A DNA stretch of 64,000 bases, from assembly GCA_017936885.1 (NCBI GenBank), contig JAGBEO010000018.1:62001-126000 (forward strand), written 5' to 3'. Below the pieces are notes generated by a model, which had not been told where the DNA came from, searched no databases, and saw nothing but the letters and a program-made list of their open reading frames with translations. Both the position numbers and the translations under genes were made by a program. Shown here in pieces: positions 1 through 10,517 of this stretch (position 1 is the stretch's first letter; every line of letters begins with the position of its first letter). This DNA comes from Lachnospiraceae bacterium. Lineage in GTDB: Bacteria; Bacillota; Clostridia; Lachnospirales; Lachnospiraceae.

Positions 1-1
1 G

Positions 2-2464
2 AGACGGGGTATGGATTTGATGGAAGAAGAGTTCGTCACTTACGGAACTGCCAAGTTTATGGTCTCTAACATTACCTATGAAGAGGCGGAGGAGCTGGCA
101 GAGAAAATAGAAGAGATGGATACGGTCGGTATGCTGACCTTTGAGAATACGACAGACCATTATAACAATTTTTCGGCTTTGTATGATGTGACCTTTGCCT
201 ATAGTGAGACGGATGATAAATGTCTGACGGCGTTAGAGGATCTGAAAGCGTATCTGTCGGATTATGATATCTATGTGTCAACCTCATTGGGTGATCAGTC
301 TTCCGAGACCATCGCATCGGAGATGAGCATAATTATTGTTTTGGTAGCGATTATCGTTGTGGCCGTGCTTCTTCTGACATCCCAGACGTGGGCAGAGGTG
401 CCGGTACTGCTTCTGACCTTTGTATCGGCGGCTGTTTTGAGTATGGGGACGAATTTCGTATTCGGCACGATTTCCTTTGTATCCAATTCGGTTACGGTAG
501 TGCTGCAGCTTGCTTTGTCCATAGACTATGCCATTATTTTATGCAACAGATATAAAGAAGAACATGCATCACTGCCGATCAGGGATGCAGCGATCGTAGC
601 GCTCAGCAAGGCGATTCCGGAGATTTCCTCTTCCAGTCTGACCACCATCGGCGGTTTGATTGCCATGATGTTTATGCAGTACGGTATCGGCAGCGATATG
701 GCGCTTTGTCTGATCAAGGCTATTCTTTTGAGTCTGATGTCCGTATTCCTGTTGATGCCGGGGCTTTTGGTAGTGTTTGGTAAGATGATGGATAAGACTG
801 TACATAAGAATTTGATACCGAAAATACCGTTTGTCGGAAAATTTGCGTATAAGGCAAGGTTTGTCATTCCTCCGGTTTTTGTGGTGGTTTTGGTGGTTTT
901 CTATATCTTGCAGAGGAACTGCCCCTATGTGTATGGCTACAGTACGCTGACAACGCCGATCTTAAATCAATATCAGATCGCTGACAATATGATAGAAGAA
1001 AGCTTCGGGGATAGTAATTTCGTAGCGTTAATTGTTCCGGCGGGTGATTATGAGAAAGAAGGAGAAATGCTTGAGGAACTGGATGCCAGAGAGGAAGTGG
1101 ATTATTCGGTGGGACTGTCCAATACGGAAGCTATGGACGGTTATATGCTGACGGATAAGTTGACGGCGCGGCAGTTCTCGGAGCTGTTAGAGATAGATTA
1201 TGAACTGGCGGAACTGCTTTATACGGCATACGCGGTTAATGATGAGAATTATGCCAAACTGGTCAACGGTATCTCTACTTACAGCGTACCTCTGATTGAT
1301 ATGTTTATGTTCCTGTATGATGAGGTGGATGAGGGGTATGTGACTCTGGATGATGACCTGATGGAGGATTTGGAAAGTGCGCATCAGCAGATGAGCATCG
1401 CACAGGACCAGCTGCAGGGGGAAGAGTACAGCCGTATGCTTGTTTACCTGAATCTGCCGGAAGAAGGAGAGGAAACCTTTGCATTTCTGGATGAAATGCA
1501 TGAAATTGCACGGAAGTATTATGAAGAGGGCACTATTTTAGTGGTGGGTGAATCTACCAGTCAGTATGATTTGTGCAAGACCTTCTCCAGAGATAACACG
1601 GTAGTGAATGTGGTTTCCATACTGGCGGTTTTGGCGGTACTTTTATTTACCTTTAACTCTGCGGGTATGCCGGTGCTGCTGATTATCGTTATTCAGGGAA
1701 GTATCTGGATTAACTTCTCTTTCCCTGCCATTATGAAATCGAATCTTTTCTTTATGAGTTACCTGATTGTCAGCTCCATCCAGATGGGTGCCAATATCGA
1801 TTATGCGATCGTTATTTCGGGACGTTTTATGGAGTTGAAGGATAAGATGAGCAAAAAGGATGCCATTATAGAAACCATGAATTTCGCTTTCCCGACCATT
1901 GTCACTTCAGGCTCTATGCTCGCGATTGCAGGTATCCTGATCGGACAGATGACTTCGGAAGCGGCGATTGTGGGAATCGGGCAGTGCCTCGGACGGGGAA
2001 CATTGATTTCCATATTCATCGTTATGTTTATTTTGCCGGAGATTCTGCTGCTTGGTGAGAAGATTATTGATAAGACATCCTTTACCGTGTCCATGCCTGT
2101 TATGACACAGCGTTCCGTAGGACTTGTGAGCATTAACGGCAAGGTGAGAGGACAGATTAACGGTATCGTGATCGGTGAGATTCACGGTATTGTCCGCGGT
2201 GAAGTCAATGCCATCATGGAGATGGGCAATATGGAACCGATAGAAGAATCGGAGGAATATCTGTTGGCAATTGATGCCGTGGAACCTTCAGACAGTGAAC
2301 AAATGTCTGAAGAACAGGATTTGCAGGAGCAGGAGATAAAATCTGCTCATACGGAACAGTCAGATGATAGTGTGACGGAAGCCCGGAGTGCTGAACAGGC
2401 AGAGCGTATTGAGCCAGATGCTTCGGAAGCGGCAGGAAAGGAGGCTGGCCATCATGAGAAATAG
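2..2464 (+). CDS. MMPL/RND-family transporter, 5'-truncated by window edge
   Basis: This is the C-terminal part of an RND-superfamily (MMPL-type) membrane transporter; such proteins use the proton gradient to export lipids or other hydrophobic compounds. The frame is open to the first base, and the visible protein begins inside an extracellular loop, so the true start lies upstream. Two bundles of hydrophobic helices are visible, at about residues 105-265 and 535-700, separated by a soluble domain. Each bundle carries the family's charged intramembrane stretch (SIDYAIIL and ANIDYAIVI). The last 120 residues form an acidic, Glu-rich cytosolic tail. It overlaps the next gene by 11 bases, implying translational coupling to the surface protein. 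The substrate cannot be told from sequence. Confidence 0.85.
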   Translation, partial: RRGMDLMEEEFVTYGTAKFMVSNITYEEAEELAEKIEEMDTVGMLTFENTTDHYNNFSALYDVTFAYSETDDKCLTALEDLKAYLSDYDIYVSTSLGDQSSETIASEMSIIIVLVAIIVVAVLLLTSQTWAEVPVLLLTFVSAAVLSMGTNFVFGTISFVSNSVTVVLQLALSIDYAIILCNRYKEEHASLPIRDAAIVALSKAIPEISSSSLTTIGGLIAMMFMQYGIGSDMALCLIKAILLSLMSVFLLMPGLLVVFGKMMDKTVHKNLIPKIPFVGKFAYKARFVIPPVFVVVLVVFYILQRNCPYVYGYSTLTTPILNQYQIADNMIEESFGDSNFVALIVPAGDYEKEGEMLEELDAREEVDYSVGLSNTEAMDGYMLTDKLTARQFSELLEIDYELAELLYTAYAVNDENYAKLVNGISTYSVPLIDMFMFLYDEVDEGYVTLDDDLMEDLESAHQQMSIAQDQLQGEEYSRMLVYLNLPEEGEETFAFLDEMHEIARKYYEEGTILVVGESTSQYDLCKTFSRDNTVVNVVSILAVLAVLLFTFNSAGMPVLLIIVIQGSIWINFSFPAIMKSNLFFMSYLIVSSIQMGANIDYAIVISGRFMELKDKMSKKDAIIETMNFAFPTIVTSGSMLAIAGILIGQMTSEAAIVGIGQCLGRGTLISIFIVMFILPEILLLGEKIIDKTSFTVSMPVMTQRSVGLVSINGKVRGQINGIVIGEIHGIVRGEVNAIMEMGNMEPIEESEEYLLAIDAVEPSDSEQMSEEQDLQEQEIKSAHTEQSDDSVTEARSAEQAERIEPDASEAAGKEAGHHEK

Positions 2465-5400
2465 AGCAATGAGACGAAGAAACAGAAGCAGTCATGCCGT
2501 AAGCCCGGTTATCAGAATGCTCAGCATCCTGTCTGCGGCAGCTCTTTGTGTGACGGCACTTCCGGCAGAGTATCTCTATGCGGAGGAAGCAGAGCAGACG
2601 GCAGCAGATTCGGGGACAGCAGAAGAGCGGTTTACAGACCCGGAATCAGACGGTCAGGACGGCGCGGGGAATGCGCAGCAGACACCGGAGCAGGAGAAGG
2701 AAGTGATCCGGGTTGAGTCGGCGGAGGTTCTGCTGGCAGTGGCCGCCAAATGTGATGTGGATTCCTGGTCGGAGAATAAGCAGATTGAACTGCAGGCTGA
2801 TATCGCTTTAGACGGTATGGGATTTGAAGGATTTCCTGTTTTCGCAGGGACGTTCAACGGCAACGGACATACGATCTCCGGTTTCCATATCAAGGGGGAC
2901 GGTTATGCAGACGGTTTCTTCCGCTATATTACCGCCACGGGTATTGTACAGAATCTGAAACTGTCGGGAACTGTGGAGAGCGAGAATGAAGAAAAGTGCA
3001 CAGGAGGTCTGTGCGGCATTAATGCGGGCTGGATTCTGGACTGTACGTATGTGGGCAGTGTGGAAGGAAAGTCAGAAACCGGAGGAATCGTCGGAGAGAA
3101 TGAGAGTATAGGAACGATCAGTTCGTGTTACAGCTACGGAACAGTTACCGGCTATGACAGAGCCGGAGGTATCGCAGGCGCCAATTACGGGGCGGTCAGA
3201 AACTGTACGAATAAAGCCGGTATTAACAGTGACAGCAGTTGGCTGGAGGAAGAGGACGAAGCCGGGCTGGAATGGCTGTTGGAGGATGTGTCGGAGCGAA
3301 AACTGGTAAGCGGTACTGATATCGGCGGCATTGCGGGATATTCCAGAGGTATTATCATTAATTGCAGCAACAGCGGCGTAGTCGGCTACGAGCACAACGG
3401 ATATAATATCGGCGGTATCGTGGGACGCCAGTCCGGTCAGGTTCTTTTCTGCAATAACAGCGGACGCATATACGGAAGAAAAGATGTAGGCGGTATCGTT
3501 GGACAGATGGAACCGTATATCAGTGTGGAGGAAGCGGAATCCATCTCTGAGGCAGTCCAGAGACTGCATGATCTGGTAGACAAATTTCTGGATGATGCGG
3601 GGGATGCGCAGGATGCGGTGAGCGATGATTTTGACAGACTGCGGGAACATTCAGATAACGCACTGGATGAGGCGGATCTGATCGCGGATAGAACCGTGGA
3701 CTTTGTAGATGAAAATGTGAGTGCGGTCAATGAAGTTGCCAACCGTTTGGATTATTGTCTGGATCAGATTCCGGGCATAATGGATGAAGTGAAATTCGCA
3801 GTAGAGGATATGGATGAAGCAGTGGATGCGCTGGGTAAGGTGGCAGATGCACTGGATATCAGCGGAGACATTTCGGATAATCCCTATGATGAGACGGCAC
3901 ATGCAAGACTTTCCCTTGTCTCCGGCGTAGGAGGCGATGTATCTGCGGACTCGGCAGCACCTGCGGAAGGAGAAGTCGTAACGATTACCGTAACACCGGA
4001 AGAAGGATACAAGGCAGATACGATCCGGGTGGAGGATGCGTCTAAAAAAACAGTGGAGCTGATACCTGCCGGGGAAGGAAACGGTTATTATTCCTATAGC
4101 TTTGTGATGCCGAAAGATAATGTGGTGGTGAAAGTATCTTTTAAATATGATGGTTCAGGGCCATCTTCCGTAACAGGTGACGGCAGTATCAAGGTTACGG
4201 TAACCAGCCAGACATCCGATGGTGCGGACGACCACGAAGCCGGGGAAGGTACGGGCACTGATACAGGCTCTTCTTCCGGCAGTACGGATCAGGGGCAGGA
4301 CGGAACGGACAGTACGGACGAAAATGCAGGGGGCAGTTTAGGCAGCAGTACCAATACAGAGCGGGATGAAACAGATGATACAGATACAGAAGAGAGTTTG
4401 AGCAGCGATACGGATGCAGATCGGGATAAAGCAGACGATACAGACGAAGATGCAGACAGCGGCATTGACAACGATCATGCCGGAAGCGGCAGCAAGAGCG
4501 GAAATGCAGACACAGATGCAGTTTTTGTGCATTATGTGGCAAATGCCGCAGATGCAGGTCAGGATACCGGTAATGCTGCCAGAACTCCGGCATCGCATCA
4601 GATTACGGTTCGTAAGAATGGCAGCCCTGACAGCACGAACAGTAAGAGCGCTCAGACAGGAGATATTATCCTTGTCAGCGTATCGCCAGACAACGGATGT
4701 CAGGCAAACGTAGAGATTACAGCAGACGGCGATTCTGTTTCCTATAAGGAGAAGCTGGACGGCCGGGCATATCAGTTTACGATGCCCGATAAGGATGTAA
4801 ACGTGTCTGTGACGTTTGCTCGTGCGGAGTTAATCATAGAGTCTAATGCAGGCGGTAAGGCAGAGTATAATGTATCCAATAATAAAGTAACATTGACGGC
4901 AAAGCCTAACACCGGATATGCTTTAGACGGAAATCCGAGTGTAGCCTACGAGAGCGGAGAACAGATATCCGTATCCAGGAAAAACTCCGGTTCCAATGTA
5001 TATACCTTTGAAATTTCGCCGGATAAAGGTACGGTAAGAGTGAAACTGAACTTCAAAGTGAGCAGTGAATCGGCGGCGGTAAGCAATTCCCGGAATAATC
5101 TGAGCCAAAATATCAGACTGTTACAGGAGCAGATGCAGAAAGTCTCCGATTCCATGAAAAAGATAGAGGAAATCCAAAACAACGGGGGAAATCAAGACGC
5201 CCTCATTGAAGCGATGTTAGATCTGGCGGGAAATCTTTCGGATGCGGGAGAAACGCTTTCCTATGTCATGAGTGACTTAAACAGCATTGCAAATATTATG
5301 ACGCCTTATATGGAGGAAGCCCTGAAAGAAGCGGGGGTTGAGATGGATTCCGTCATTGACAGTATGGAAGATGTGTATACACACATGGATACAGCCTTTG

Positions 5401-7019
5401 GCATGATTCGCTCTACCATGATCTATATAAACGGAAAGTTTGATATCCAGTTTGCAGCGCTGGGGGATGATGTGGACAGATCGGTAGACAGTCTGTTTGA
5501 GCAGTTGGGGATTATTTCGGACTATGCAGGACAGATCGGAGATGATCTGGATGTGCATTCGGATATTCTGGAAGCGGATATGCATGCCATTAACGACCAG
5601 ATTAATTATATTTTCCAGCTTTTTGCACAGCGGATTGACGATGTGGAGGATTTGTATTTTGATGAGTCCGGTTATGAAGATATCTCCGAGGAAGATATTG
5701 ATGCAAGTACCGATGGTAAAGTAGAACGTGCGGTAAATACAGGTATCGTACAGGGAGATGTGAACGCAGGCGGTATTGCAGGCTCTATGGCAATTGACGA
5801 AGAAGACCCGGAGGGCAATGCGGCAGGCAGTGTTGACCGTTCTTTTGGCAGCCGCTATCTCACCAAGTGCGTGATTAACCGCTGTGAGAACAGCGGACAG
5901 ATTAAGTCCAAGAAAAACGGCGTAGGCGGTATCGTAGGCTATATGAATCTGGGAATCGTGGCAAACAGTGAAGCTTACGGCAGTGCAGAGAGTACGGAAG
6001 GAGAATATATCGGCGGTATTTGTGGGGAATCCCATGCGTTGATTCAGAACTGTTATTCGCTGATATCTCTGGATGGTTCTCAGTATGTAGGAGGTATCGC
6101 AGGTTCCGGTACGAAAATAAAGGACTGTTATGCAATGGTTCTGATTGGGGAAGATGCTGTTCACAAGGGTGCGGTTGCCGGATGGATCGCTACAGAAGAA
6201 GATGAGCGGATGGATTATCAGGAGAACATAAGCGGCAATTATTTTGTCAGCAGCAGTCTGAATGGTATTGATTGTGTCAGCTATGGCGGGATTGCCCAGC
6301 CGGTTACCTACGAACAACTGTTGGAAACAGTGGGACTGCCGGTAGAGTTCAGACATTTAAAGATCACCTTTGTGGCAGATGAACGGGTAGTAGATCAGAT
6401 AGAAGTAAAGTACGGAAAACCCCTCTCTCAGGTAACATTCCCGGAAGCACCGGAAGAGGCAGGCAGTTACGGAAAATGGCCTGATGTTTCAGATCAGGTG
6501 ATGGAAGCTAATCTGACATTGGAAGTGGAATACAATGATACCATTACGACGCTTCCCAGTAAAGAGACGGTGCTTGTGGCTGAGGCAGGACAGCCGAAGA
6601 AACCCTATGCCTACATAGATGGATTTTACACGGATGAGGCAGAATTGAATGTTGAGGCGGCAGAGTGGACAGCTGCACAGGCGAAGGAAGAAGGGATCAA
6701 GCCTGCAGTGGTTTCTACTGCTTATACAGTACAGCTTGGCAATGCCGGTATTGCACCGGATGAGGTTTTGAAGCTGCGGCTCTACAGACCGTATGAAGAG
6801 ATTAAGGCAGTTTATGTAAAAACAGAAGCGGAAGGCTGGCAGGAGATAGCCTATCAGGAATACGGACAGTATATACAGGTGGAGATGCAGGGAGAAAAAG
6901 CACAGTATTGTATTCTTTCCGGCGAGAGCAATTATGTGTGGGTCATCTGTGTGGCGGCAGGTGCAGTGGTGCTGTTTCTGCTGCTTTTAATCCGAGAGAA
7001 AAAGCTTCGGCATAAATGA
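2454..7019 (+). CDS. GLUG-repeat cell-surface protein with InlB-like repeats and C-terminal membrane anchor
   Basis: Large secreted protein of 1521 residues. The ATG at 2454 is chosen because an AAAGGAGG site lies 8 bases upstream; an earlier in-frame start at 2388 lies inside the MMPL gene. A basic N-terminus is followed by a hydrophobic signal segment near residues 22-45. Several GLUG-type repeats (patterns like GGIVG and GGIAG) appear before residue 370 and again after 1100. Between them are long coiled-coil segments, Divergent-InlB-B-type repeats ending in VMPKDNVVVKVSF or MPDKDVNVSVTF, and a low-complexity Asp/Ser/Thr linker around residues 600-700. One transmembrane helix and a basic tail (REKKLRHK) close the protein, without an LPXTG signal. 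It is probably displayed on the wall and works with, or is exported beside, the coupled transporter. Ligand unknown. Confidence 0.8.
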   Translation: MRNRAMRRRNRSSHAVSPVIRMLSILSAAALCVTALPAEYLYAEEAEQTAADSGTAEERFTDPESDGQDGAGNAQQTPEQEKEVIRVESAEVLLAVAAKCDVDSWSENKQIELQADIALDGMGFEGFPVFAGTFNGNGHTISGFHIKGDGYADGFFRYITATGIVQNLKLSGTVESENEEKCTGGLCGINAGWILDCTYVGSVEGKSETGGIVGENESIGTISSCYSYGTVTGYDRAGGIAGANYGAVRNCTNKAGINSDSSWLEEEDEAGLEWLLEDVSERKLVSGTDIGGIAGYSRGIIINCSNSGVVGYEHNGYNIGGIVGRQSGQVLFCNNSGRIYGRKDVGGIVGQMEPYISVEEAESISEAVQRLHDLVDKFLDDAGDAQDAVSDDFDRLREHSDNALDEADLIADRTVDFVDENVSAVNEVANRLDYCLDQIPGIMDEVKFAVEDMDEAVDALGKVADALDISGDISDNPYDETAHARLSLVSGVGGDVSADSAAPAEGEVVTITVTPEEGYKADTIRVEDASKKTVELIPAGEGNGYYSYSFVMPKDNVVVKVSFKYDGSGPSSVTGDGSIKVTVTSQTSDGADDHEAGEGTGTDTGSSSGSTDQGQDGTDSTDENAGGSLGSSTNTERDETDDTDTEESLSSDTDADRDKADDTDEDADSGIDNDHAGSGSKSGNADTDAVFVHYVANAADAGQDTGNAARTPASHQITVRKNGSPDSTNSKSAQTGDIILVSVSPDNGCQANVEITADGDSVSYKEKLDGRAYQFTMPDKDVNVSVTFARAELIIESNAGGKAEYNVSNNKVTLTAKPNTGYALDGNPSVAYESGEQISVSRKNSGSNVYTFEISPDKGTVRVKLNFKVSSESAAVSNSRNNLSQNIRLLQEQMQKVSDSMKKIEEIQNNGGNQDALIEAMLDLAGNLSDAGETLSYVMSDLNSIANIMTPYMEEALKEAGVEMDSVIDSMEDVYTHMDTAFGMIRSTMIYINGKFDIQFAALGDDVDRSVDSLFEQLGIISDYAGQIGDDLDVHSDILEADMHAINDQINYIFQLFAQRIDDVEDLYFDESGYEDISEEDIDASTDGKVERAVNTGIVQGDVNAGGIAGSMAIDEEDPEGNAAGSVDRSFGSRYLTKCVINRCENSGQIKSKKNGVGGIVGYMNLGIVANSEAYGSAESTEGEYIGGICGESHALIQNCYSLISLDGSQYVGGIAGSGTKIKDCYAMVLIGEDAVHKGAVAGWIATEEDERMDYQENISGNYFVSSSLNGIDCVSYGGIAQPVTYEQLLETVGLPVEFRHLKITFVADERVVDQIEVKYGKPLSQVTFPEAPEEAGSYGKWPDVSDQVMEANLTLEVEYNDTITTLPSKETVLVAEAGQPKKPYAYIDGFYTDEAELNVEAAEWTAAQAKEEGIKPAVVSTAYTVQLGNAGIAPDEVLKLRLYRPYEEIKAVYVKTEAEGWQEIAYQEYGQYIQVEMQGEKAQYCILSGESNYVWVICVAAGAVVLFLLLLIREKKLRHK

Positions 7020-7033
7020 TTTGCGGAAAACAA

Positions 7034-7074
7034 AATTCCCGTCTGTTTTGAGGACAGACGGGAATTCTTTTTTT
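7034..7074. terminator. Bidirectional rho-independent terminator
   Basis: A 13-bp stem (ATTCCCGTCTGT paired with ACAGACGGGAAT, loop TTTGAGG) is followed by a run of eight T on the plus strand and preceded by A-rich sequence. It sits between two convergent genes and can stop transcription of both. Confidence 0.9.
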
Positions 7075-7100
7075 AATGTAAATGTTATCTGCTGCAGTTT

Positions 7101-7751
7101 CTACGCCACATACAAATACATAAATATGAAATGGCACACACTGCCGCCCATCACAAACAGATGGAAAATTTCATGGGAGCCGAAGTTTTGATGCCTGTTA
7201 TTGAAAATCGGCAGCTTTAACGCATAGATCACACCGCCCACGGTATAGATAATACCGCCTGCCAAAAGCCACAGAAACGCGCTGTGCGGCAATGTATTCC
7301 ACAACTGTCCAAAGACACCGAGACAAACCCAGCCCATGGCAATGTAAATAATGGAAGAAAACCATTTCGGACAGGTAATCCACAGAGCTTTGATTACCAT
7401 GCCGATTATGGCAATCGCCCACACTACGGTCAGCAGAACATAGCCTAATTTACCGCCTAATACGATCAGGCAGACCGGGGTATAAGATCCGGCAATCAAT
7501 ACGAATATCATCATATGGTCTATTTTGCGGAACACTTTTAAAATATTATCCTTCACGGTAATACTGTGATAGAGGGCACTGGCTCCGTATAAGGCAATCA
7601 TGCTTGCCATGAAAATCCACATAGCGGCAAAGCAGGTGCGGTCATCGGTGCCGCCTGCTTTGATTAAAAGCGGTGTGGAAGCAAAAACCGCCAGCATCAT
7701 TGCAATAAAATGGGTAATAGCGCTTCCGGGTTCACGAATTGTTATCTGCAT
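7101..7751 (-). CDS. Hemolysin III family (PAQR-type) membrane protein
   Basis: A 216-residue seven-helix membrane protein of the hemolysin III / YqfA / progestin-AdipoQ receptor family. The family hallmarks are visible: an early His (ITHFIAMMLAVFAS), the SALYHS motif after the second helix, DHMMIFVLIAGSYTP, and a C-terminal histidine motif (SHEIFHLFVMGGSVCHF). These His and Asp residues form a metal site in PAQR proteins with hydrolase-like function. The start at 7751 is preferred over 7799 because GAAAGGTGG lies about 8 bases upstream of it. Despite the name, haemolytic activity is rarely shown; the bacterial role is poorly known. It stands alone and converges on the surface-protein gene. 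Confidence 0.88.
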   Translation of the reverse strand: MQITIREPGSAITHFIAMMLAVFASTPLLIKAGGTDDRTCFAAMWIFMASMIALYGASALYHSITVKDNILKVFRKIDHMMIFVLIAGSYTPVCLIVLGGKLGYVLLTVVWAIAIIGMVIKALWITCPKWFSSIIYIAMGWVCLGVFGQLWNTLPHSAFLWLLAGGIIYTVGGVIYALKLPIFNNRHQNFGSHEIFHLFVMGGSVCHFIFMYLYVA

Positions 7752-7975
7752 AAGATTACCACCTTTCTTATATTTCATAATCTCCTCATTCCAAGGCATC
7801 TCGTAGATAAATGCAGTCAGCTTGAAGCAAGCCGCTTGCTTTATATATATGATGCATAAAAAAACACGTGATGTAGTTTTGAAAACTACATATAATATAT
7901 TATGATACTACTACCTAAAGTATGCAAAGTCAATAAAAATTATACAAATATTTTGAAATTCAAAGAAATAGGGGA

Positions 7976-8242
7976 TTAATCTTCTTCAATGACATGGATT
8001 TCCAGATAATCAAAATCGATCGCTTCTATAAAGTTATCCCGGGTAAATCTGGCTTTGTCGTGGCGCTTGAAGTCCTGAATGGTAGAATCTAACCAGATAG
8101 GCTGCTCTAAGTCGAACTGATAGCAGACCTGTTCCAAAGCCCGGAATATTTTGTGCGTGCGGGTGTCATTGCCGGCATCTTCAATGACAGTATCCTTTAA
8201 CATGTGATTGTTTTTGAATTCTTTAGCCCATAACCGAAACAT
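7976..8242 (-). CDS. Small conserved hypothetical protein (88 aa)
   Basis: An 88-residue soluble acidic protein beginning MFRLWAKEFKNNHML. The start at 8242 is favoured over 8272 because AAAGGAG lies 7 bases upstream. The sequence resembles a small protein I recall as common in Lachnospiraceae, but I know no function for it. There are no membrane helices and no cysteine cluster, and the last residues are acidic. It is transcribed alone, away from the larger membrane-protein gene that follows. Confidence 0.65.
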   Translation of the reverse strand: MFRLWAKEFKNNHMLKDTVIEDAGNDTRTHKIFRALEQVCYQFDLEQPIWLDSTIQDFKRHDKARFTRDNFIEAIDFDYLEIHVIEED

Positions 8243-8411
8243 ATCCGTGCTCCTTTGTTCTTTTCTATTCATATAGGCAATTGCTTGCTTTTATATAATA
8301 TACAAATCTGGCGGCAAAAGTAAACACTTTTTCTTTGAGAGAATAGGTGGTACACTGATTTTAAACGGTTTTATTGGATGTTACATCAAATCATATAAAG
8401 GGATGATCGCG

Positions 8412-10298
8412 ATGAAAAAGAATTTTTCAATATTATTAAGGTCAAAATATTTTATAAGAGGAATATCTTTTTTGCTTGCTGTCATAGATATATTTTTGGC
8501 AGTGAATTTAGAGCGGGGAAATTATGCCGGAGGCAGAGGGATTGCCGTATGCCTGTGTGCGGCGGGAGCCGTGGCGTGTATCGTGTTGAATGAAAGACTG
8601 TTTCGGCAGAGGGATAAGAGACTGCTGGTACATGCAGGACTGTGGGGATTTATGATGACTGCCGCTTATGTGGTCGGTTGTCTGATGCGGCGTGACGGTA
8701 CGGTGCTTAGCGGTATCGGCAGGCTGCCCGGTCTGCTTATTATGATTCTGTGTCTTACAGTACCGGCAGCTTCCTGTATTGCACTCATACTGCAGGGATT
8801 CCCCCGTTTGCGGGCAACACTTCGCCAAGAAAGGATGGGAGAGAAAGAGCATACGGCTTTTCGGATGGGACTGTTTTATCTGGTAACCATTTTGCTGTGC
8901 TGGATTCCGGTGTTTTTGGCGTATTATCCTTCTGTTTTTGCCTATGATGCAGAAGGGCAGCTTTATCAGGTGATTGCGGGGGATTACAGTACCCACCACC
9001 CATTGCTGCATACACTGTTTTTAGGTGCTTTTTTCCGGCTGGGAGGAAGCGTATTCGGTTCCTATTCGGCGGGGATGGCGCTGCATTCGGTGGTACAGAT
9101 GCTATTGATGGCAGGTGCATTCAGCTATACCCTGACGTATTTGTATCGAATAAGAACGTCAGTGTATCTGCGTATGATTCTGCTTGTTTTCTATGGTTTG
9201 TTTCCGGTTAATTCTGTCTTGGCGCTGAGTACGACCAAGGATGTATTGTTCTCCGCCCTGGTGCTGCTCTATACGCTTTGCCTGCAGCAAATTTTTAACG
9301 AAGCAAAGGAGGAAAAACGGACGCAGAAGCAGGTGTGCGCGAAGGATTCTTCAGCTCAGGGAAAAGGGCGAGGGCTTATGGTTATGTGTCTGGCGGTAAC
9401 CGTATTGATGCTTCTTATGCGCAACAATGCAGCGTATGCCCTGATCGGCAGTGTACCGTTTGTGTGTATCGGGCTGCGAAAGAGCAGAGATTTGCGTAAA
9501 AAATATCTGCTCTTATCTTTATTGGGATTGTGTTTGTTTGGGGCAGGAAATGCGGGACTGAAAGCGGTGACTCATGCAGAGAACGGAAGCCCGAGAGAGA
9601 TGCTGAGTGTGCCCTTTCAGCAGATGGCGCGCACAAGAGTAAAGGAAGAGGAGACTTTGTCACCGCAGATGCGGCAGGCGTTAGATACTTACCTGTCATC
9701 GGACTGGGTTTTTGCAGCATATAATCCGCACCTTGCGGACCCGGTAAAGCAGCGGGCGGTGATTCACGATAACCCGGTGGGATTTCTGCGTACGTGGGTT
9801 GAATTGGGATTGGAGCATCCCCAGACTTATATAGATGCTTTTCTTGATAATTCTATCGGTTACTGGTTTCTGGAGGACAGAACCCATGCACAGATTTACG
9901 GAATCGGTACGGAGAGCGGTTTCGGCTATCTTTCTACAGATAATCGTACCATGCCGGCGGGATGCGAGATCGTGCAGCATAGCTATCTGCCGCGGTTTCG
10001 TGCGTTTATGGAGCAAATTGTATCGGACAATGCGTACCAGAAGCTGCCTGTAATCAGGATTATTTTTGCACCGGCATTTTATTGGTGGTTATTGTGTCTG
10101 TATATTGCCGTGGCGGTCTATAGGAGACAGTACCGGTTTGTGCTGCCTGTGGTTTTTCTGGTGATATATTATCTGACACTGCTTTTGTCTCCTACGGTAC
10201 TGATCCGTTATATGTATCCGTTTGTGGTGACGGTGCCTGCCGTATGTTGCTGCCTGTACAAAGATATGGATCATGAAAAAGGTAAAAATATACAATAA
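8412..10298 (+). CDS. DUF6020-like polytopic membrane protein
   Basis: A 628-residue integral membrane protein with roughly 12 hydrophobic helices. The start at 8412 has AAAGGG 9 bases upstream; the ATG at 8403 is too close to that site. The large loop after about residue 170 has YYPSVFAYDAEGQ and STHHPLLHT, charged and aromatic motifs typical of GT-C-like or DUF6020 proteins, where an early periplasmic Asp is often catalytic. A second long external loop lies at about residues 390-535. The likely role is transfer or modification of surface glycans or lipids, inferred from topology only. Confidence 0.6.
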   Translation: MKKNFSILLRSKYFIRGISFLLAVIDIFLAVNLERGNYAGGRGIAVCLCAAGAVACIVLNERLFRQRDKRLLVHAGLWGFMMTAAYVVGCLMRRDGTVLSGIGRLPGLLIMILCLTVPAASCIALILQGFPRLRATLRQERMGEKEHTAFRMGLFYLVTILLCWIPVFLAYYPSVFAYDAEGQLYQVIAGDYSTHHPLLHTLFLGAFFRLGGSVFGSYSAGMALHSVVQMLLMAGAFSYTLTYLYRIRTSVYLRMILLVFYGLFPVNSVLALSTTKDVLFSALVLLYTLCLQQIFNEAKEEKRTQKQVCAKDSSAQGKGRGLMVMCLAVTVLMLLMRNNAAYALIGSVPFVCIGLRKSRDLRKKYLLLSLLGLCLFGAGNAGLKAVTHAENGSPREMLSVPFQQMARTRVKEEETLSPQMRQALDTYLSSDWVFAAYNPHLADPVKQRAVIHDNPVGFLRTWVELGLEHPQTYIDAFLDNSIGYWFLEDRTHAQIYGIGTESGFGYLSTDNRTMPAGCEIVQHSYLPRFRAFMEQIVSDNAYQKLPVIRIIFAPAFYWWLLCLYIAVAVYRRQYRFVLPVVFLVIYYLTLLLSPTVLIRYMYPFVVTVPAVCCCLYKDMDHEKGKNIQ

Positions 10299-10355
10299 AG
10301 ATTAAAATTTTATGAAAAATTTGTGTAAAATAAACATTTCTGGGAGATTGTATGC

Positions 10356-10389
10356 TATAATAAATTCAGCGTGTTACATTTGCTGAATT
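10356..10389 (+). promoter_or_regulatory. Putative promoter -10 and downstream inverted repeat
   Basis: A perfect TATAAT lies at 10356-10361 but the -35 region is weak. An inverted repeat AATTCAGC (10363-10370) and GCTGAATT (10382-10389) follows immediately. It could be an operator or a 5'-leader stem-loop for the alarmone synthetase gene 130 bases downstream. Confidence 0.4.
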
Positions 10390-10517
10390 AGAATTAGAAG
10401 AGAAACTTTGCAGCAGCTTTGAGACATACTTTACTTTTTGAATCATAAATTCATGAACAGGTAAACATTTGTGAAAGCAGGAAATATGACAGGTAGTTTC
10501 AGGGGGAATAGAACAGA

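Noticed and set aside
5277-6356. Long open frame on the minus strand within the GLUG protein gene
   Set aside because: It lies antisense to a clear repeat protein, has no ribosome binding site and an unlikely His/Ile-rich composition.
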